A stretch of 51,105 nt of DNA from Acidobacteria bacterium RIFCSPLOWO2_02_FULL_65_29 (GCA_001767435.1 MEKT01000119.1:1-51105), one strand, 5' to 3'; counted from the stretch's first letter, positions 1 through 8,762 are shown. The notes: generated by a model from the letters alone, not told the origin. Numbers and translations are program-made.

Positions 1-2
1 CC

Positions 3-584
3 GCAAACTGGTTCGGCGACAGCCTGGACGGCACCGTGGCCCGAGTACGGGGCCACCAGCGTCCCCGGTACGGCTTCTACGTCGACCACGCGATCGACCT
101 GGCCGGATCGACAGCCCTTCTGGCAGGACTGGCCTGCTCGGGGCTCATGAACCCTCTTCTCGCCGCGGCGCTGCTCTGTGCGTACCTGCTGGTTTCGGCC
201 GAGTCCTACCTGGCCACGCATGCGGCAGGGGTCTTCCGCATGTCGTTTCTTGGTTTCGGTCCGACCGAGCTTCGAATCGTGCTCGCCGTTGGCGCGATGA
301 AGGCCGCCGAGACGCCGGTCGTCGACGTGGCCGGCCTCGCCTCGATGCGCCTCTTCGACCTCGGAGGCGGCGTCGCCATCGCCGGACTCGTGGCGGCCTT
401 TGTCGCAGCCGGCGTTCGCAACACGCGAGCGCTCTATCAGGCTGAACCTCTGCCTCGGGTCACTCAACCTCTTACCGCCGAGGACGCGAAGGACACACAG
501 GTAGGACCCAAGGGCTCGGCTTCCTCAAGAGACGCGAAGGACGCAGGCGAACGCTCGCTGTCCTCGGTCGTGAGGGTGTCATGA
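3..584 (+). CDS. CDP-alcohol phosphatidyltransferase family protein (5' truncated by window edge)
   Basis: Integral membrane enzyme that transfers a phospho-alcohol from a CDP-linked donor, as in phospholipid synthesis. The open frame runs in from the window edge with no start in view. The first residues carry the family signature D-x2-DG-x2-AR-x9-G-x3-D-x3-D (SLDGTVARVRGHQRPRYG followed by the two Asp), which binds the CDP group and metal. Several hydrophobic segments follow, then a charged tail of about 45 residues. Its stop overlaps the start of the next gene by 4 bases, so the two are probably co-translated. Which alcohol it uses cannot be told from the sequence. Confidence 0.85.
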   Translation, partial: ANWFGDSLDGTVARVRGHQRPRYGFYVDHAIDLAGSTALLAGLACSGLMNPLLAAALLCAYLLVSAESYLATHAAGVFRMSFLGFGPTELRIVLAVGAMKAAETPVVDVAGLASMRLFDLGGGVAIAGLVAAFVAAGVRNTRALYQAEPLPRVTQPLTAEDAKDTQVGPKGSASSRDAKDAGERSLSSVVRVS

Positions 585-1666
585 CGCCTCGAATTCCGGT
601 GTTCATCGCGATCGGCGCGATCGGGTTTCTCATCCAGCTGGGCTCGCTCGCGGCGCTGACGATGGCTGCCGGCTGGCCGTATGAGCCAGCGACGGCCATC
701 GCCGTGCAACTGGCCGTGATGCACAACTTCGGCTGGCACGAGCGATGGACCTGGCGCGACCGCCTAGTGTCCCGCCCCAGTGGTTCGCGACACGCGGGTG
801 TTTTCTCGAGGTTCCTGCGATATCAGATCACCACTGGGGCCACCTCGATCGTCGGCAACTTGGTGTGCGTGACGGTGCTGGTCGAAGCACTCGGCCTGAA
901 CGCCATCGCCGCCAACGCGGTGGCCGTCGCCGCGATGAGCCTGGCGAACTTTGTCGTCTCGGACCGGTGGGTCTTCACGCGCGCCGCCGCGGTGCTGGCG
1001 ATCACGATTGCGGTCGCACCGTCGCGCGCCGCCGCAGCGGAACTGACGCCGCAGACCATCGCCGCCTGGAACCAGTACGTCGCGGAAACCGAGGCGCGCG
1101 TGGCGCGTGCGAGGCCCGCGGATCCGCGCGCGCAGGAGCCGCGCGGCCACGGCGTCGGCGTGCCGGGCGGCACGATTCACCATTGGCGGGGCTCGACCCT
1201 CGTACGCGGGACAACGGTCGGCGCGCTCGTGGAGGCGCTGACTCGCCCTGGGATGCGGCCGCCGCAAGAGGACGTCCTCGAGTCGCGGGTACTGGCGAGA
1301 TCGGGCGGCTCGTCCCGCGTCTACCTGAAACTCGTGCGCCGCACCATCATCACGGTCACCTACGACACCGAGCATCAGGTGACGTTCGTCTCGGAGTCGC
1401 CGCGCCTCGCGGCCAGTCGCAGCGTGTCGACGAAGATCGCGGAAGCCGACGGCCGCGATCGTGGGTTCCTGTGGCGCCTGAACTCGTACTGGCGCTATTC
1501 ACAAGCGGGCAACGACGTGCTCGTGGAGCTCGAATCGCTCTCGCTCAGTCGTGAGATGCCGATGCTGCTCACGCCGGTCGCCGGACCGATCGTCAACCGC
1601 ATTGCGCGCGAATCGATGACGCGGACGCTCGACTCGGTGCGGGACGTCGTCGAGAACAACCAGTGA
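581..1666 (+). CDS. GtrA-like membrane protein fused to an extra exported domain
   Basis: Residues 1-130 form a GtrA/DPMS-type domain with four hydrophobic segments; this family helps move lipid-linked sugars across the membrane. Usual GtrA proteins stop near 130-150 residues, but this one has 361. After the RWVF end of the GtrA domain comes a hydrophobic stretch ending in AAAAE, like a secretion signal, then about 210 soluble residues with beta-rich character ending in an amphipathic segment. The tail loosely resembles START/SRPBCC-like proteins, but I cannot assign it firmly. The ATG overlaps the stop of the phosphatidyltransferase (ATGA), suggesting both act on the same lipid. Either a true fusion or two genes joined by loss of a stop. 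Confidence 0.7.
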   Translation: MTPRIPVFIAIGAIGFLIQLGSLAALTMAAGWPYEPATAIAVQLAVMHNFGWHERWTWRDRLVSRPSGSRHAGVFSRFLRYQITTGATSIVGNLVCVTVLVEALGLNAIAANAVAVAAMSLANFVVSDRWVFTRAAAVLAITIAVAPSRAAAAELTPQTIAAWNQYVAETEARVARARPADPRAQEPRGHGVGVPGGTIHHWRGSTLVRGTTVGALVEALTRPGMRPPQEDVLESRVLARSGGSSRVYLKLVRRTIITVTYDTEHQVTFVSESPRLAASRSVSTKIAEADGRDRGFLWRLNSYWRYSQAGNDVLVELESLSLSREMPMLLTPVAGPIVNRIARESMTRTLDSVRDVVENNQ

Positions 1667-1679
1667 TTTCACGCCTCCC

Positions 1680-2447
1680 TCAGACAGCTCCGCCCAACGC
1701 GCGCACGGCGACGCCGGCCGCCTCGAGACCGGCGCGCAGGCGAGAGGCGAGATCGTCGGCGCCGGGTGTGTCGCCGTGCACGCAGATGGTATCGATGTGA
1801 AGCGTGAGGCGCGTGCCGTCGCTGGCGGCCACCGAATGTTCCTTGACGAGACGAATCGCGCGAGCGACGACGAGATCGGGATTTGAAATCACCGCGCCGG
1901 GTCTGCGCCGCGCCATCAACGATCCGTCGGGCTCGTAGGCGCGGTCGGCGAACCCTTCAGCGGCGGCCCGCAGCCCCACCGCCCGCGCGGCCTTCAGGAG
2001 CTCCGAGTTGGGCAGCCCGTACAGGATGAGCGAGGGGTCGACCGACGCGACGCCGCGTGCGATGGCTCCAGCCAGCTGAGCATCGCGCGCGGCCATGTTG
2101 TAGAGCGCTCCATGAGGCTTGACGTGTTGCAGCCCGGCGCCTTCGGCAGCGGCCACACCCGCAACCGCAGCCACCTGATAGAGCACGAGGTCCTCGGCTT
2201 CCTGTGGCGTGACCCGCAACTCGCGCCGGCCGAACCCGGCCAGATCCGGAAACCCTGGATGCGCGCCGATGGCCACGCCGCGCGCCTTCGCCAGCCGCAC
2301 CGTCTCGCGAAGCACGGAAGGGTCGCCGCCGTGAAAGCCCGCTGCGATGCTGGCGGACGTAATCGATCGCATCAGGCTCGCGTCGCACCCGATGAGGTGG
2401 GCACCGAAGGATTCGCCGACGTCTGCGTTCAGATCGATGGATAACAT
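1680..2447 (-). CDS. pxpA: 5-oxoprolinase subunit A (LamB/YcsF family)
   Basis: Component of the ATP-dependent 5-oxoprolinase that opens 5-oxoproline to glutamate. The 255-residue length matches the family, and the diagnostic blocks are present: IDLNADVGESFG at the N-terminus, SIAAGFHGGDP near residue 35, GAHPGFPD near 62, and VKPHGALYN near 108. PxpB and PxpC partners are not in this window, which is unusual because they are often adjacent. The gene stands alone between the GtrA gene and a repeat-rich spacer. Confidence 0.93.
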   Translation of the reverse strand: MLSIDLNADVGESFGAHLIGCDASLMRSITSASIAAGFHGGDPSVLRETVRLAKARGVAIGAHPGFPDLAGFGRRELRVTPQEAEDLVLYQVAAVAGVAAAEGAGLQHVKPHGALYNMAARDAQLAGAIARGVASVDPSLILYGLPNSELLKAARAVGLRAAAEGFADRAYEPDGSLMARRRPGAVISNPDLVVARAIRLVKEHSVAASDGTRLTLHIDTICVHGDTPGADDLASRLRAGLEAAGVAVRALGGAV

Positions 2448-2801
2448 TCAGATCAGCTATCAGCTATCAGCTGTCAGCAGCTTACTTCGTCTGATGGGTC
2501 TGTAGAGAGCAGAGGGCTCAGGGCAAAGGGCCAAGGGCTCAGGGCAAGGGGTGGAGGGAGAGGGCCGATGGCTGAGAGCTACCGGCAGTACAAACAAGCA
2601 GTACAAACAAAAGGACATCACGACATGTGATGCCCTCCTGCCCCGCCGGTCCGGCTCCCCCAGCATTATTACGGCGCCCTGCCGTAATCAAACCGGCGAT
2701 ATACCAGGGGAAGAGGCAAGGCGCGTGCCCGGTCGATCCTGCGAAATCAGGCCTGTTTTCCCGTGGTGCCGTCGGGGCCGCCGCCCACTTCGTGGATCCC
2801 G
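2448..2801. repeat. Gene-free spacer with short tandem repeats and small hairpins
   Basis: About 350 bases with no supportable gene. It opens with tandem CTATCAG heptamers (2455-2475), continues with G/A-rich imperfect repeats of GGGCTCAGGGCAA type (2515-2555), and holds two short hairpins: CATCAC/GTGATG near 2618-2634 and TTACGG/CCGTAA near 2667-2685. The second could end transcription of the rml cluster, but no T-run follows. The heptamers recur at 9880 and 10400. Confidence 0.5.
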
Positions 2802-3174
2802 TTACAAAGTTGTTGGCAGGTAGATGGGAAGCCGCTCCCGGACGGCAGCGAGTCGGGGGTTGGCGCGATCGCGGCCGGAAAGGATCGGCCGCCCGATCGG
2901 CCATCGGATCCCGATCTCGGGGTCGTCCCAGGCAATGCCGAGCTCCGCATCGGGGTCGTAGACGTCAGTGCACTGGTACGCGACCTGAGCGGTCTCGCTG
3001 ATCACGGTGAAGCCGTGCGCGAAGCCGACCGGCACGTCACACTGCCGGTGGCTGTCGGCGGACAACGTGACGCCGACCCAACGCGCGAAGGTCGGCGATC
3101 CGCGACGGGACATCGACGGCCACGTCGTAGATCTCACCCTCGATCACGCGCAGCAGCTTGGCCTCGGTCGGGAC
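2802..3174 (-). pseudogene. rfbC: Remnant of dTDP-4-dehydrorhamnose 3,5-epimerase (rmlC)
   Basis: Two frames on the minus strand together give the C-terminal two-thirds of RmlC. The upper piece reads TEAKLLRVIEGEIYDVAVDV; the lower resumes with RRGSPTFARWVGVTLSA and contains VGFAHGF, the CTDVYDP stretch and a PILSGRD end, all typical of the family. The frame changes near 3110. The first 60 or so residues, including the DRGFF and RGLHYQ blocks, are missing, and there is no room for them before rmlA, so this is a deletion plus a frameshift and not an assembly slip alone. It lies directly downstream of rmlA, where an intact rmlC would be expected. Confidence 0.85.
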
Positions 3175-3268
3175 AAACCGCACAGCTAGTCTCCCGTCCC
3201 TGTGCTGTTTCTTCTTCGTGTTTTCGAGCTTTCGTGGCGACATCCGTTCATGACATACCCTCTAGACA

Positions 3269-4141
3269 CTAGCTCTCCTGCTCGAGCACACGGCACAGGT
3301 ACTGGCCGTAGGCGCTCGACTCCATCGAGCGCGCGAGACTGGCGAGCCGGGTACGGTCGATATACGCCATGCGGAACGCGATCTCCTCGAGACAGGCCAC
3401 CATGAGCCCCTGGCGTTCCTCGATCGCCTGAACGTAGTTGGCGGCCTGCATGAGCGCCTCGTGGGTGCCGGTGTCGAGCCAGGCCACGCCGCGCGGCAGC
3501 TTCTCGACGTGCAAGCGGCCGCGATCCAGGTACGCCCGATTGATGTCGGTAATCTCGAGCTCGCCGCGGGCCGAGGGCGTGAGACCAGCGGCGATGGCCG
3601 CCACTTCGTTGTCGTAGAAATACAGGCCCGTGACGGCGTAGTTCGAACGGGGCCGCGCGGGTTTCTCCTCGAGGCTCACGGCGCGTGCCTGCGCATCGAA
3701 CTCGACCACTCCGTACCGTTCCGGATCGCGCACCTGATAGCCGAAGACCGTCGCGCCGTGCTCGCGCGCCGCCGCGGCGCGAAGGTAATCCGAAAGATGC
3801 GCCCCGTAGAAGATGTTGTCGCCGAGCGCCAGTGCCACCCGATCGCCGCCCATGAAGGCGCGGCCGATCAGGAACGCCTGCGCGATGCCCTCGGGTCTTG
3901 GCTGCGCGGCATACGCGAAGCTGAGCCCCAGGGCAGAACCGTCGCCGAGCACTCGCCGGAAGCTCTCCTGTTCGTGGGGCGTGGTGATGATCAAGACGTC
4001 GCGGATGCCGGCGAGCATCAGCGTCGACAGCGGGTAGTAGATCATCGGCTTGTTGAAGACTGGCAGCAGTTGCTTGCTGACGGCGAGCGTCAGCGGGTGC
4101 AGCCGCGAACCGGTGCCACCAGCGAGAATGATGCCCTTCAT
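3269..4141 (-). CDS. rfbA: Glucose-1-phosphate thymidylyltransferase
   Basis: First enzyme of dTDP-L-rhamnose synthesis: joins dTTP and glucose-1-phosphate. At 290 residues it has the family length. Visible motifs are the nucleotide-binding [13 protein letters not shown] at the N-terminus, [29 protein letters not shown] near 82, and GDNIFYG near 110. It follows rmlB on the same strand after a 23-base spacer that contains tandem CTCTGAA-like heptamers. The pathway's rmlD is absent from the window and rmlC is broken, so rhamnose synthesis would need copies elsewhere. Confidence 0.95.
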   Translation of the reverse strand: MKGIILAGGTGSRLHPLTLAVSKQLLPVFNKPMIYYPLSTLMLAGIRDVLIITTPHEQESFRRVLGDGSALGLSFAYAAQPRPEGIAQAFLIGRAFMGGDRVALALGDNIFYGAHLSDYLRAAAAREHGATVFGYQVRDPERYGVVEFDAQARAVSLEEKPARPRSNYAVTGLYFYDNEVAAIAAGLTPSARGELEITDINRAYLDRGRLHVEKLPRGVAWLDTGTHEALMQAANYVQAIEERQGLMVACLEEIAFRMAYIDRTRLASLARSMESSAYGQYLCRVLEQES

Positions 4142-4164
4142 GATGAAATGCGAAATTTCAGAGT

Positions 4165-5279
4165 TCAGAGTTCAGATTTTCGATTCCAGGGTTCGGACGT
4201 GAGGCCCAGCCGCTCGCGATTGTAGCGTCCCTCCTGCACCTGCGCGCACCAGTCGCGATGCCGCAGATACCACTCGGTGGTCTCACGCAGGCCGTCTTCA
4301 AAGGATCGTCGCGGCGTCCAGCCCAATTCGCGGCGGATTTTTTCGGCGTCAATCGCGTACCGCCGATCGTGGCCGGGCCGATCCGGCACGAATGTCTTGA
4401 GCGTCCGGTAGCTCGCCGCGCTCCCGAGCGCGGGATTCCGCGAGGGCGGGAGCAGGTCGTCGAGCGCCGCGCACAGCCGATCGACCACCTCGAGGTTGGT
4501 CCGCTCTGCCCCGCCGCCGATATTGTATTTCTCGCCCACGCGGCCCTTCTCGAGAACCAGGCGCAAGCCGGCGCAGTGGTCGTCGACGTGCAGCCAGTCC
4601 CGCACGTTGCCGCCGTCGCCATAGACGGGCAGCGCGCGGCCGTCGATCGCGTTGAGAATCATCAGCGGTATCAGCTTCTCCGGAAACTGATACGGGCCGT
4701 AGTTGTTCGAGCAATTGGTGATGATCGCCCCGAGCCCGTACGTATGGACGTAAGCCCGCACGAGATGATCGGCCGACGCCTTGCTGGCCGCATACGGGGA
4801 GTTCGGCGCGTACGCCGTCTCCTCGCTGAACGATCCGGCCGGCCCGAGCGTGCCGTACACTTCGTCGGTCGAGACGTGCACGAAGCGAAAGCGCTCGCGC
4901 GCCTGCGGCGAAAGATCCGCGGTGAACCGGCGCGCGGTCTCGAGCAGGACGAAGGTTCCGACGACGTTCGTGTCGAGGAATGCACGGGGGCCGTCGATCG
5001 AGCGGTCGACATGGGTTTCGGCCGCCAGGTTCATCAGCGCATCGGGCTGGTGCTCCGCGAACACGCGGGTCATCGCCTCGCCATCAGCGATGTCGGCGCG
5101 CACGAACACCACGCGCGGGTCGGCCCGCACGTCTTCGAGATTCAGCAGGCTGCCTGCGTACGTCAGCTTGTCGACGACGATCAGCCGTTCGGCGGTGTGA
5201 GCGAGGGCGTGGCGGACGAAGTTCGAGCCGATGAACCCCGCGCCGCCCGTGACGAGCAGCGTGCCTATACGGCCGCTCC
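4165..5279 (-). CDS. rfbB: dTDP-glucose 4,6-dehydratase
   Basis: Second step of the dTDP-rhamnose pathway, an extended short-chain dehydrogenase that binds NAD. It shows the Rossmann motif [12 protein letters not shown] at the N-terminus, THVDRSI, STDEVYG, the YAASKA catalytic block and [14 protein letters not shown]. The open frame reaches back to a GTG at 5394, but that adds about 45 non-homologous residues inside the upstream gene. A strong AAGGAG site lies 7 bases before an ATA codon at about 5271, directly before the conserved LLVTGG; CTG is the next candidate. I infer a non-standard start here; the printed start is approximate. The last residues run into an AT-rich repeat. Confidence 0.9.
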
Positions 5280-6401
5280 TTCTGGATACTGCAGCGCGAG
5301 CCGAAGCTCCTTGGCGAGCGAATCCACCGTCGTGCCACTGCGCTTCCAGGCGCCTTCGGTTTCGAACCTGAGATCGCCGATCCGGCGGCCCCACGGCGCG
5401 ATGACGCGTCCGATGGCCCGGAAATCTCCGCGATCGGCGTGCTCCTGATCCAGGCGGCGAACCACGTCGGGCGCCACCCGGATGAACGCGCGAAGAGCCG
5501 ACGCGCTCCGGATGCTGTACTTCCGGCCGTTCCAGGCGCCCCCGAATACGAGCGCGATCTGCTTGAAGTAGTTCACGAAGAACTTCTTCGCGTCTTCGTG
5601 CAGGTCTCCCCCGCGGCGCGTGAAGCCGTCTGCCGCAAACATCTTCTTCAGCTCCTGCGCGAGGGGCGCCTGCGCCACACGGCCGCGGCCGACGCCGAGC
5701 AGCTTGATCTCGTCGTACAGCGGGGAATCCTCGCGATCGTTGAGCGCGCGCACCACGTCGTGCGACGCCGCCAGCGCCTCGTCGCGGTACAACTGGCGGC
5801 CCGACAGGCTCACCAAATGCGACGCGTTCAGCCGCGTGTGCTTCGCATTGATCGTGACGAACATCTGAACGACGTGGTCCTCGGGGAGCCGGTCGAAGAT
5901 GATGGCCGGCACGCTGAAGTCCTCGCCCTGGAAACGATCGATGTCCGCGTGCAGCGCGAGCAGCCGGTGCTGCCCGTCAATCGCGCGCAAGATGCCCTCC
6001 CGCTCCGGCACCTTCAGGATCCCGACCCGCGCATCGTCCCCGGACGGCTGGAACGTCAGCTTTTCGTCGCAGCTGATGATGACGGCGCCGGGAATCGACG
6101 GCAGATCGCGCGCCTGCCGGCATTGCTCGTAGTACTGCACGAGCTCGTCGATCTTGCGGCGGATGATCTGGCGCTGATACGCCTTCTCGCTCGACGCAAT
6201 CCGCCGCTCGAGCAGGTCCCAGTTGACTTTCGACGGGATGACGCCGGGCCGCGGCTTGCCGCCGCGGACCGGCGGCTGCGCGCCTTCGCCGTAGCTCAAC
6301 ACCTCGAAACGGACCAGCTTGTCGATATCGCTCGCGGTCAGTGATGCCTGGTAGAACTGCACCCCGAACTGCTGCATGCGGATCGCGGCTACGTTGATCA
6401 T
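5265..6401 (-). CDS. DGQHR-domain protein (DndB/DpdB-like fold)
   Basis: A 378-residue protein with the DGQHR motif at residues 142-146 (RAIDGQHRLLAL), followed by a region rich in family features such as VTINAKHTRLNASH. DGQHR proteins include DndB, which controls phosphorothioate DNA modification, and DpdB of 7-deazaguanine DNA modification; others have no known role. No dnd or dpd partner is near. The gene sits directly upstream of rmlB, its stop lies a few bases before the rmlB start region, and both are on the minus strand, so they may share a message. Function is unknown here; the motif is clear, the link to DNA modification is only by family. Confidence 0.75.
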   Translation of the reverse strand: MINVAAIRMQQFGVQFYQASLTASDIDKLVRFEVLSYGEGAQPPVRGGKPRPGVIPSKVNWDLLERRIASSEKAYQRQIIRRKIDELVQYYEQCRQARDLPSIPGAVIISCDEKLTFQPSGDDARVGILKVPEREGILRAIDGQHRLLALHADIDRFQGEDFSVPAIIFDRLPEDHVVQMFVTINAKHTRLNASHLVSLSGRQLYRDEALAASHDVVRALNDREDSPLYDEIKLLGVGRGRVAQAPLAQELKKMFAADGFTRRGGDLHEDAKKFFVNYFKQIALVFGGAWNGRKYSIRSASALRAFIRVAPDVVRRLDQEHADRGDFRAIGRVIAPWGRRIGDLRFETEGAWKRSGTTVDSLAKELRLALQYPEGAAV

Positions 6402-6607
6402 AAAGTTGTGGGCAGGCCCAAAGAGACGGATTCTACCGAGCGGGCACGGCGCATCTCAAGGCTTTTCGGCCGTCGGCCGACGTAGCCGGATCGGGAATCC
6501 CAGGCATTTAGACAGTCAAATACTTATCACAGAAGGACTTCTGTCGGGAAGGTCTGGCGTGCCCTGGGTCCACCAGGGGGTGCAGCTGGCTGACGGCTCC
6601 GTGCGAG

Positions 6608-7378
6608 CTAGGCCTGGACCTTCGCGGTTTCCGGCCGCCGCGGCATCAACGAACTGATGACAAGCCAACCCAGGGGCAGCATCACGAGCAAGTACGACAA
6701 GTACTGGCCGTAGCGGCCGTCGGGCCCGTAGGGCTCCGTCGCCCAGTGCAAGGGCTCGCTGTAGGGGAAGATGTTGGCCTCGGTCAGCTCGTGGAAGCCG
6801 TAAATCAGCAACTGCACGACGAACACGAGCAGGAACACGGCAGTCACCTGGAAAAACAGCGTCAGGTTCACGCGGTGGCCATACCGCGACCAGAGCCACG
6901 CCACGAACGCCGCCGACAGAGTGCCGACGAGGGCGCCCATGATGATGCTCATCGACTTGACCTGGAACCACAACGTGCCCATGAGGAGGGCCGTCTCCAT
7001 GCCCTCTCGCGTGATCATGAGCATCGTAAAACCGAGGACGCCGAGAAACGCCGCCCGACCCGTCTTGAGGGTCGAGCTCTCGAGGTGCCCCTCGATGTCT
7101 TGCTTGATGCGCCGCGCGGTGCGCCACATGTGGACGGTCAGCGACGCCACCGAGACGGCCGCGGCCACGGCCAGCAGTCCCTCCCAGAGCGCCTGGTTTC
7201 TCGCTCGCTGGAAGAAGAAGGCCGCTCCTATGCTGATGAGAACAGACAGCGCGATCCCCCACCGCACGGCCGGCACGAGCTCCTGACGGCCCGACTTGCG
7301 GAGGTACGCGAGGCTGATGGCGACGATGAGAAACGCTTCCAGCCCTTCGCGCAGAGTGATGATGAACGCCTGCATCAT
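6608..7378 (-). CDS. FTR1-family iron permease
   Basis: Polytopic membrane protein for iron uptake. Both diagnostic REGxE motifs are present: REGLE at residues 10-14 and REGME at 124-128, each in a hydrophobic helix; these Glu residues bind iron in the FTR1 family. About seven membrane segments are visible over 256 residues. I chose the ATG at 7378 (MMQAFIITLREGLEA) because the family starts a few residues before the first motif; the open frame extends two codons further to a TTG. A Fur-box-like palindrome lies about 160 bases upstream. Oxidase or periplasmic partners such as EfeO/EfeB are not adjacent. Confidence 0.92.
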   Translation of the reverse strand: MMQAFIITLREGLEAFLIVAISLAYLRKSGRQELVPAVRWGIALSVLISIGAAFFFQRARNQALWEGLLAVAAAVSVASLTVHMWRTARRIKQDIEGHLESSTLKTGRAAFLGVLGFTMLMITREGMETALLMGTLWFQVKSMSIIMGALVGTLSAAFVAWLWSRYGHRVNLTLFFQVTAVFLLVFVVQLLIYGFHELTEANIFPYSEPLHWATEPYGPDGRYGQYLSYLLVMLPLGWLVISSLMPRRPETAKVQA

Positions 7379-7461
7379 GACCAAGTAACCGACATGAGTT
7401 TGGGCTTTAGGCTCTGGGCTTTAGGCTTTACGAGTTCTTGCCAGGGCCCGAAGCCTGGAGC

Positions 7462-7525
7462 CATGTAGTGCAGGACTTCAGTCCTGCCTACCGCCATGTA
7501 GTGCAGGGACTTCAGTCCTGCCTAC
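7462..7525. repeat. Two tandem copies of a palindromic dispersed repeat
   Basis: Two near-identical copies (7462-7491 and 7496-7525) contain TGTAGTGCAGG followed by a hairpin with arms GCAGGACT and AGTCCTGC; the second copy has one extra G. The same unit recurs at 16917. It lies in the FTR1 upstream region between the candidate Fur box and the gene. Confidence 0.8.
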
Positions 7526-7537
7526 TGTTGCAGTCTA

Positions 7538-7556
7538 AACGAGACTGAGTCTCAAG
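7538..7556. promoter_or_regulatory. Candidate Fur box upstream of the iron permease
   Basis: The 19 bases AACGAGACTGAGTCTCAAG contain a perfect GAGACT-G-AGTCTC palindrome and match the widely used Fur consensus AATGAGAATGATTCTCATT at 14 of 19 positions by eye. Placement upstream of an FTR1 permease supports iron control; it also lies 128 bases before the VWA gene on the other strand. No promoter hexamers were firmly identified next to it. Confidence 0.45.
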
Positions 7557-7683
7557 ATGAGAAAAAGCTTACTTCGGCATATACGACCTGTCAAGTCCTA
7601 GATAATAAGCGTCCTCGCTTCAGGGCGTTTGCGCGGGCCGCTGCGCACAGATCCGGGCACGCCGGTTGCTGTAAGCTGGGGTC

Positions 7684-8598
7684 ATGCGTAGCCGAATCAT
7701 GTCGACGGCGGTGCTGTCGGCCGTCGCCGCCGGTTCAGCCCTGACCCTCGCACAGCAGCCCACGTTTCGAGCCGGCACCGAGCTCGTGTCGCTCTTCGTC
7801 ACGGTCACCGACGCCCAGCGGCGCCTCATCCCAGACCTCCTGCGGGAGGACTTCGAGATCCTCGACAACGACAAGCCGCAACCGATTGTGTTTTTCGAAA
7901 ACCAGGTGCAGCCGATCAGCGTCGTGGTGATGCTCGACACCAGCGGCAGCATGACGGGCAATATCGCGTTGCTGAAATTGGCCGCCGAGCAGTTCCTGCT
8001 CCGGCTGTTTCCCGGCGACACGGCGAAGGTCGGCGCGTTCAACGACAAGATCGAAGTGAGCGCGCGCTTCACGGGCGATCGTGACGATCTCATCGCCGAG
8101 ATGAAGAACCTCGACTACGGCAACGGGACTCGCCTGTTCGACGCGCTGGCGATCAGTCTCGACGAGCTGAAAGGGATCGAAGGACGCAAGGTGGTGCTCG
8201 CCTTCACCGATGGCGAGGACACGGCGAGCCGCACGAGCCTCGGATCGTCCATCGAGCGGGCGCGGGCCGAGGAGGTCATGGTGTACTCGATCGGGCTCGA
8301 GAGCGAGTACTTCAACGGCCAGCGCATGATCCGCAGCAAGCCGGACGGAGGCCTGAGGAAGATCTCCGACGAGACCGGCGGCGGGTACTTCGAGCTGAAG
8401 AAGACCGCCGACCTCGCCCCGACGTTCACGCGCATCGCCCAGGAGCTGCACAGCCAGTACGTGCTGGGCTTTACGCCGACGCAGCTCGACAACCGCGTGC
8501 ACAAACTGACGGTGAGAGTGAAGCAGTCTGGGATGACGGCGCGGGCGCGCCGCAGTTACGTGGCCGCCGCGGACAAGTTCCAGATCACAGAGAGGTGA
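7684..8598 (+). CDS. VWFA-related exported protein (acidobacterial type)
   Basis: A 304-residue protein with an N-terminal signal peptide (hydrophobic segment ending near residue 23, ALTLAQQ) and a von Willebrand factor A domain. The metal-binding MIDAS motif DTSGSM is at residues 85-90, with later Thr and Asp blocks (GNGTRLFDAL, AFTDGEDTAS). The region before it, FRAGTELVSLFVTVTD and LLREDFEILDN, is typical of the Acidobacteria-expanded VWFA family (TIGR03436). The C-terminus ends in a conserved LHSQYVLGFTP and RARRSY block. Ligand and role are unknown; probably periplasmic or surface adhesion or scaffold. Confidence 0.88.
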   Translation: MRSRIMSTAVLSAVAAGSALTLAQQPTFRAGTELVSLFVTVTDAQRRLIPDLLREDFEILDNDKPQPIVFFENQVQPISVVVMLDTSGSMTGNIALLKLAAEQFLLRLFPGDTAKVGAFNDKIEVSARFTGDRDDLIAEMKNLDYGNGTRLFDALAISLDELKGIEGRKVVLAFTDGEDTASRTSLGSSIERARAEEVMVYSIGLESEYFNGQRMIRSKPDGGLRKISDETGGGYFELKKTADLAPTFTRIAQELHSQYVLGFTPTQLDNRVHKLTVRVKQSGMTARARRSYVAAADKFQITER

Positions 8599-8613
8599 GC
8601 CAGGCGATCCACT

Positions 8614-8700
8614 TCACGGGAACATCATCGCGACGATCACGACCGCCAGGAGCACGCCGACCACGACTTCGGCTGTCGACGAAAACGACCATTCATACAT
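8614..8700 (-). CDS. Possible 28-residue single-pass membrane microprotein
   Basis: ATG at 8700 opens a 28-codon frame, MYEWSFSSTAEVVVGVLL then a hydrophobic run ending in MMFP and TGA. It has one predicted membrane helix with a short polar N-terminus. A GGTGAT ribosome-binding-like stretch lies about 5 bases upstream, within a longer AAGGCGGGTGAT. It is divergent from cyaY (62 bases apart) and convergent with the VWA gene. There is no recognised family; the hydrophobic profile and spacing are the only support. Confidence 0.4.
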   Translation of the reverse strand: MYEWSFSSTAEVVVGVLLAVVIVAMMFP

Positions 8701-8762
8701 TGCCCATCACCCGCCTTTCAGAGAGTTAGACGCGAGCACACCGCCAAAGGTTTAATGCGCTC

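Noticed and set aside
36-424. Many long open frames antisense to real genes (for example 206-424, 764-1375, 2112-2444)
   Set aside because: High-GC shadow frames with Arg/Ala/Gly-rich, low-complexity translations and a clear gene on the other strand.
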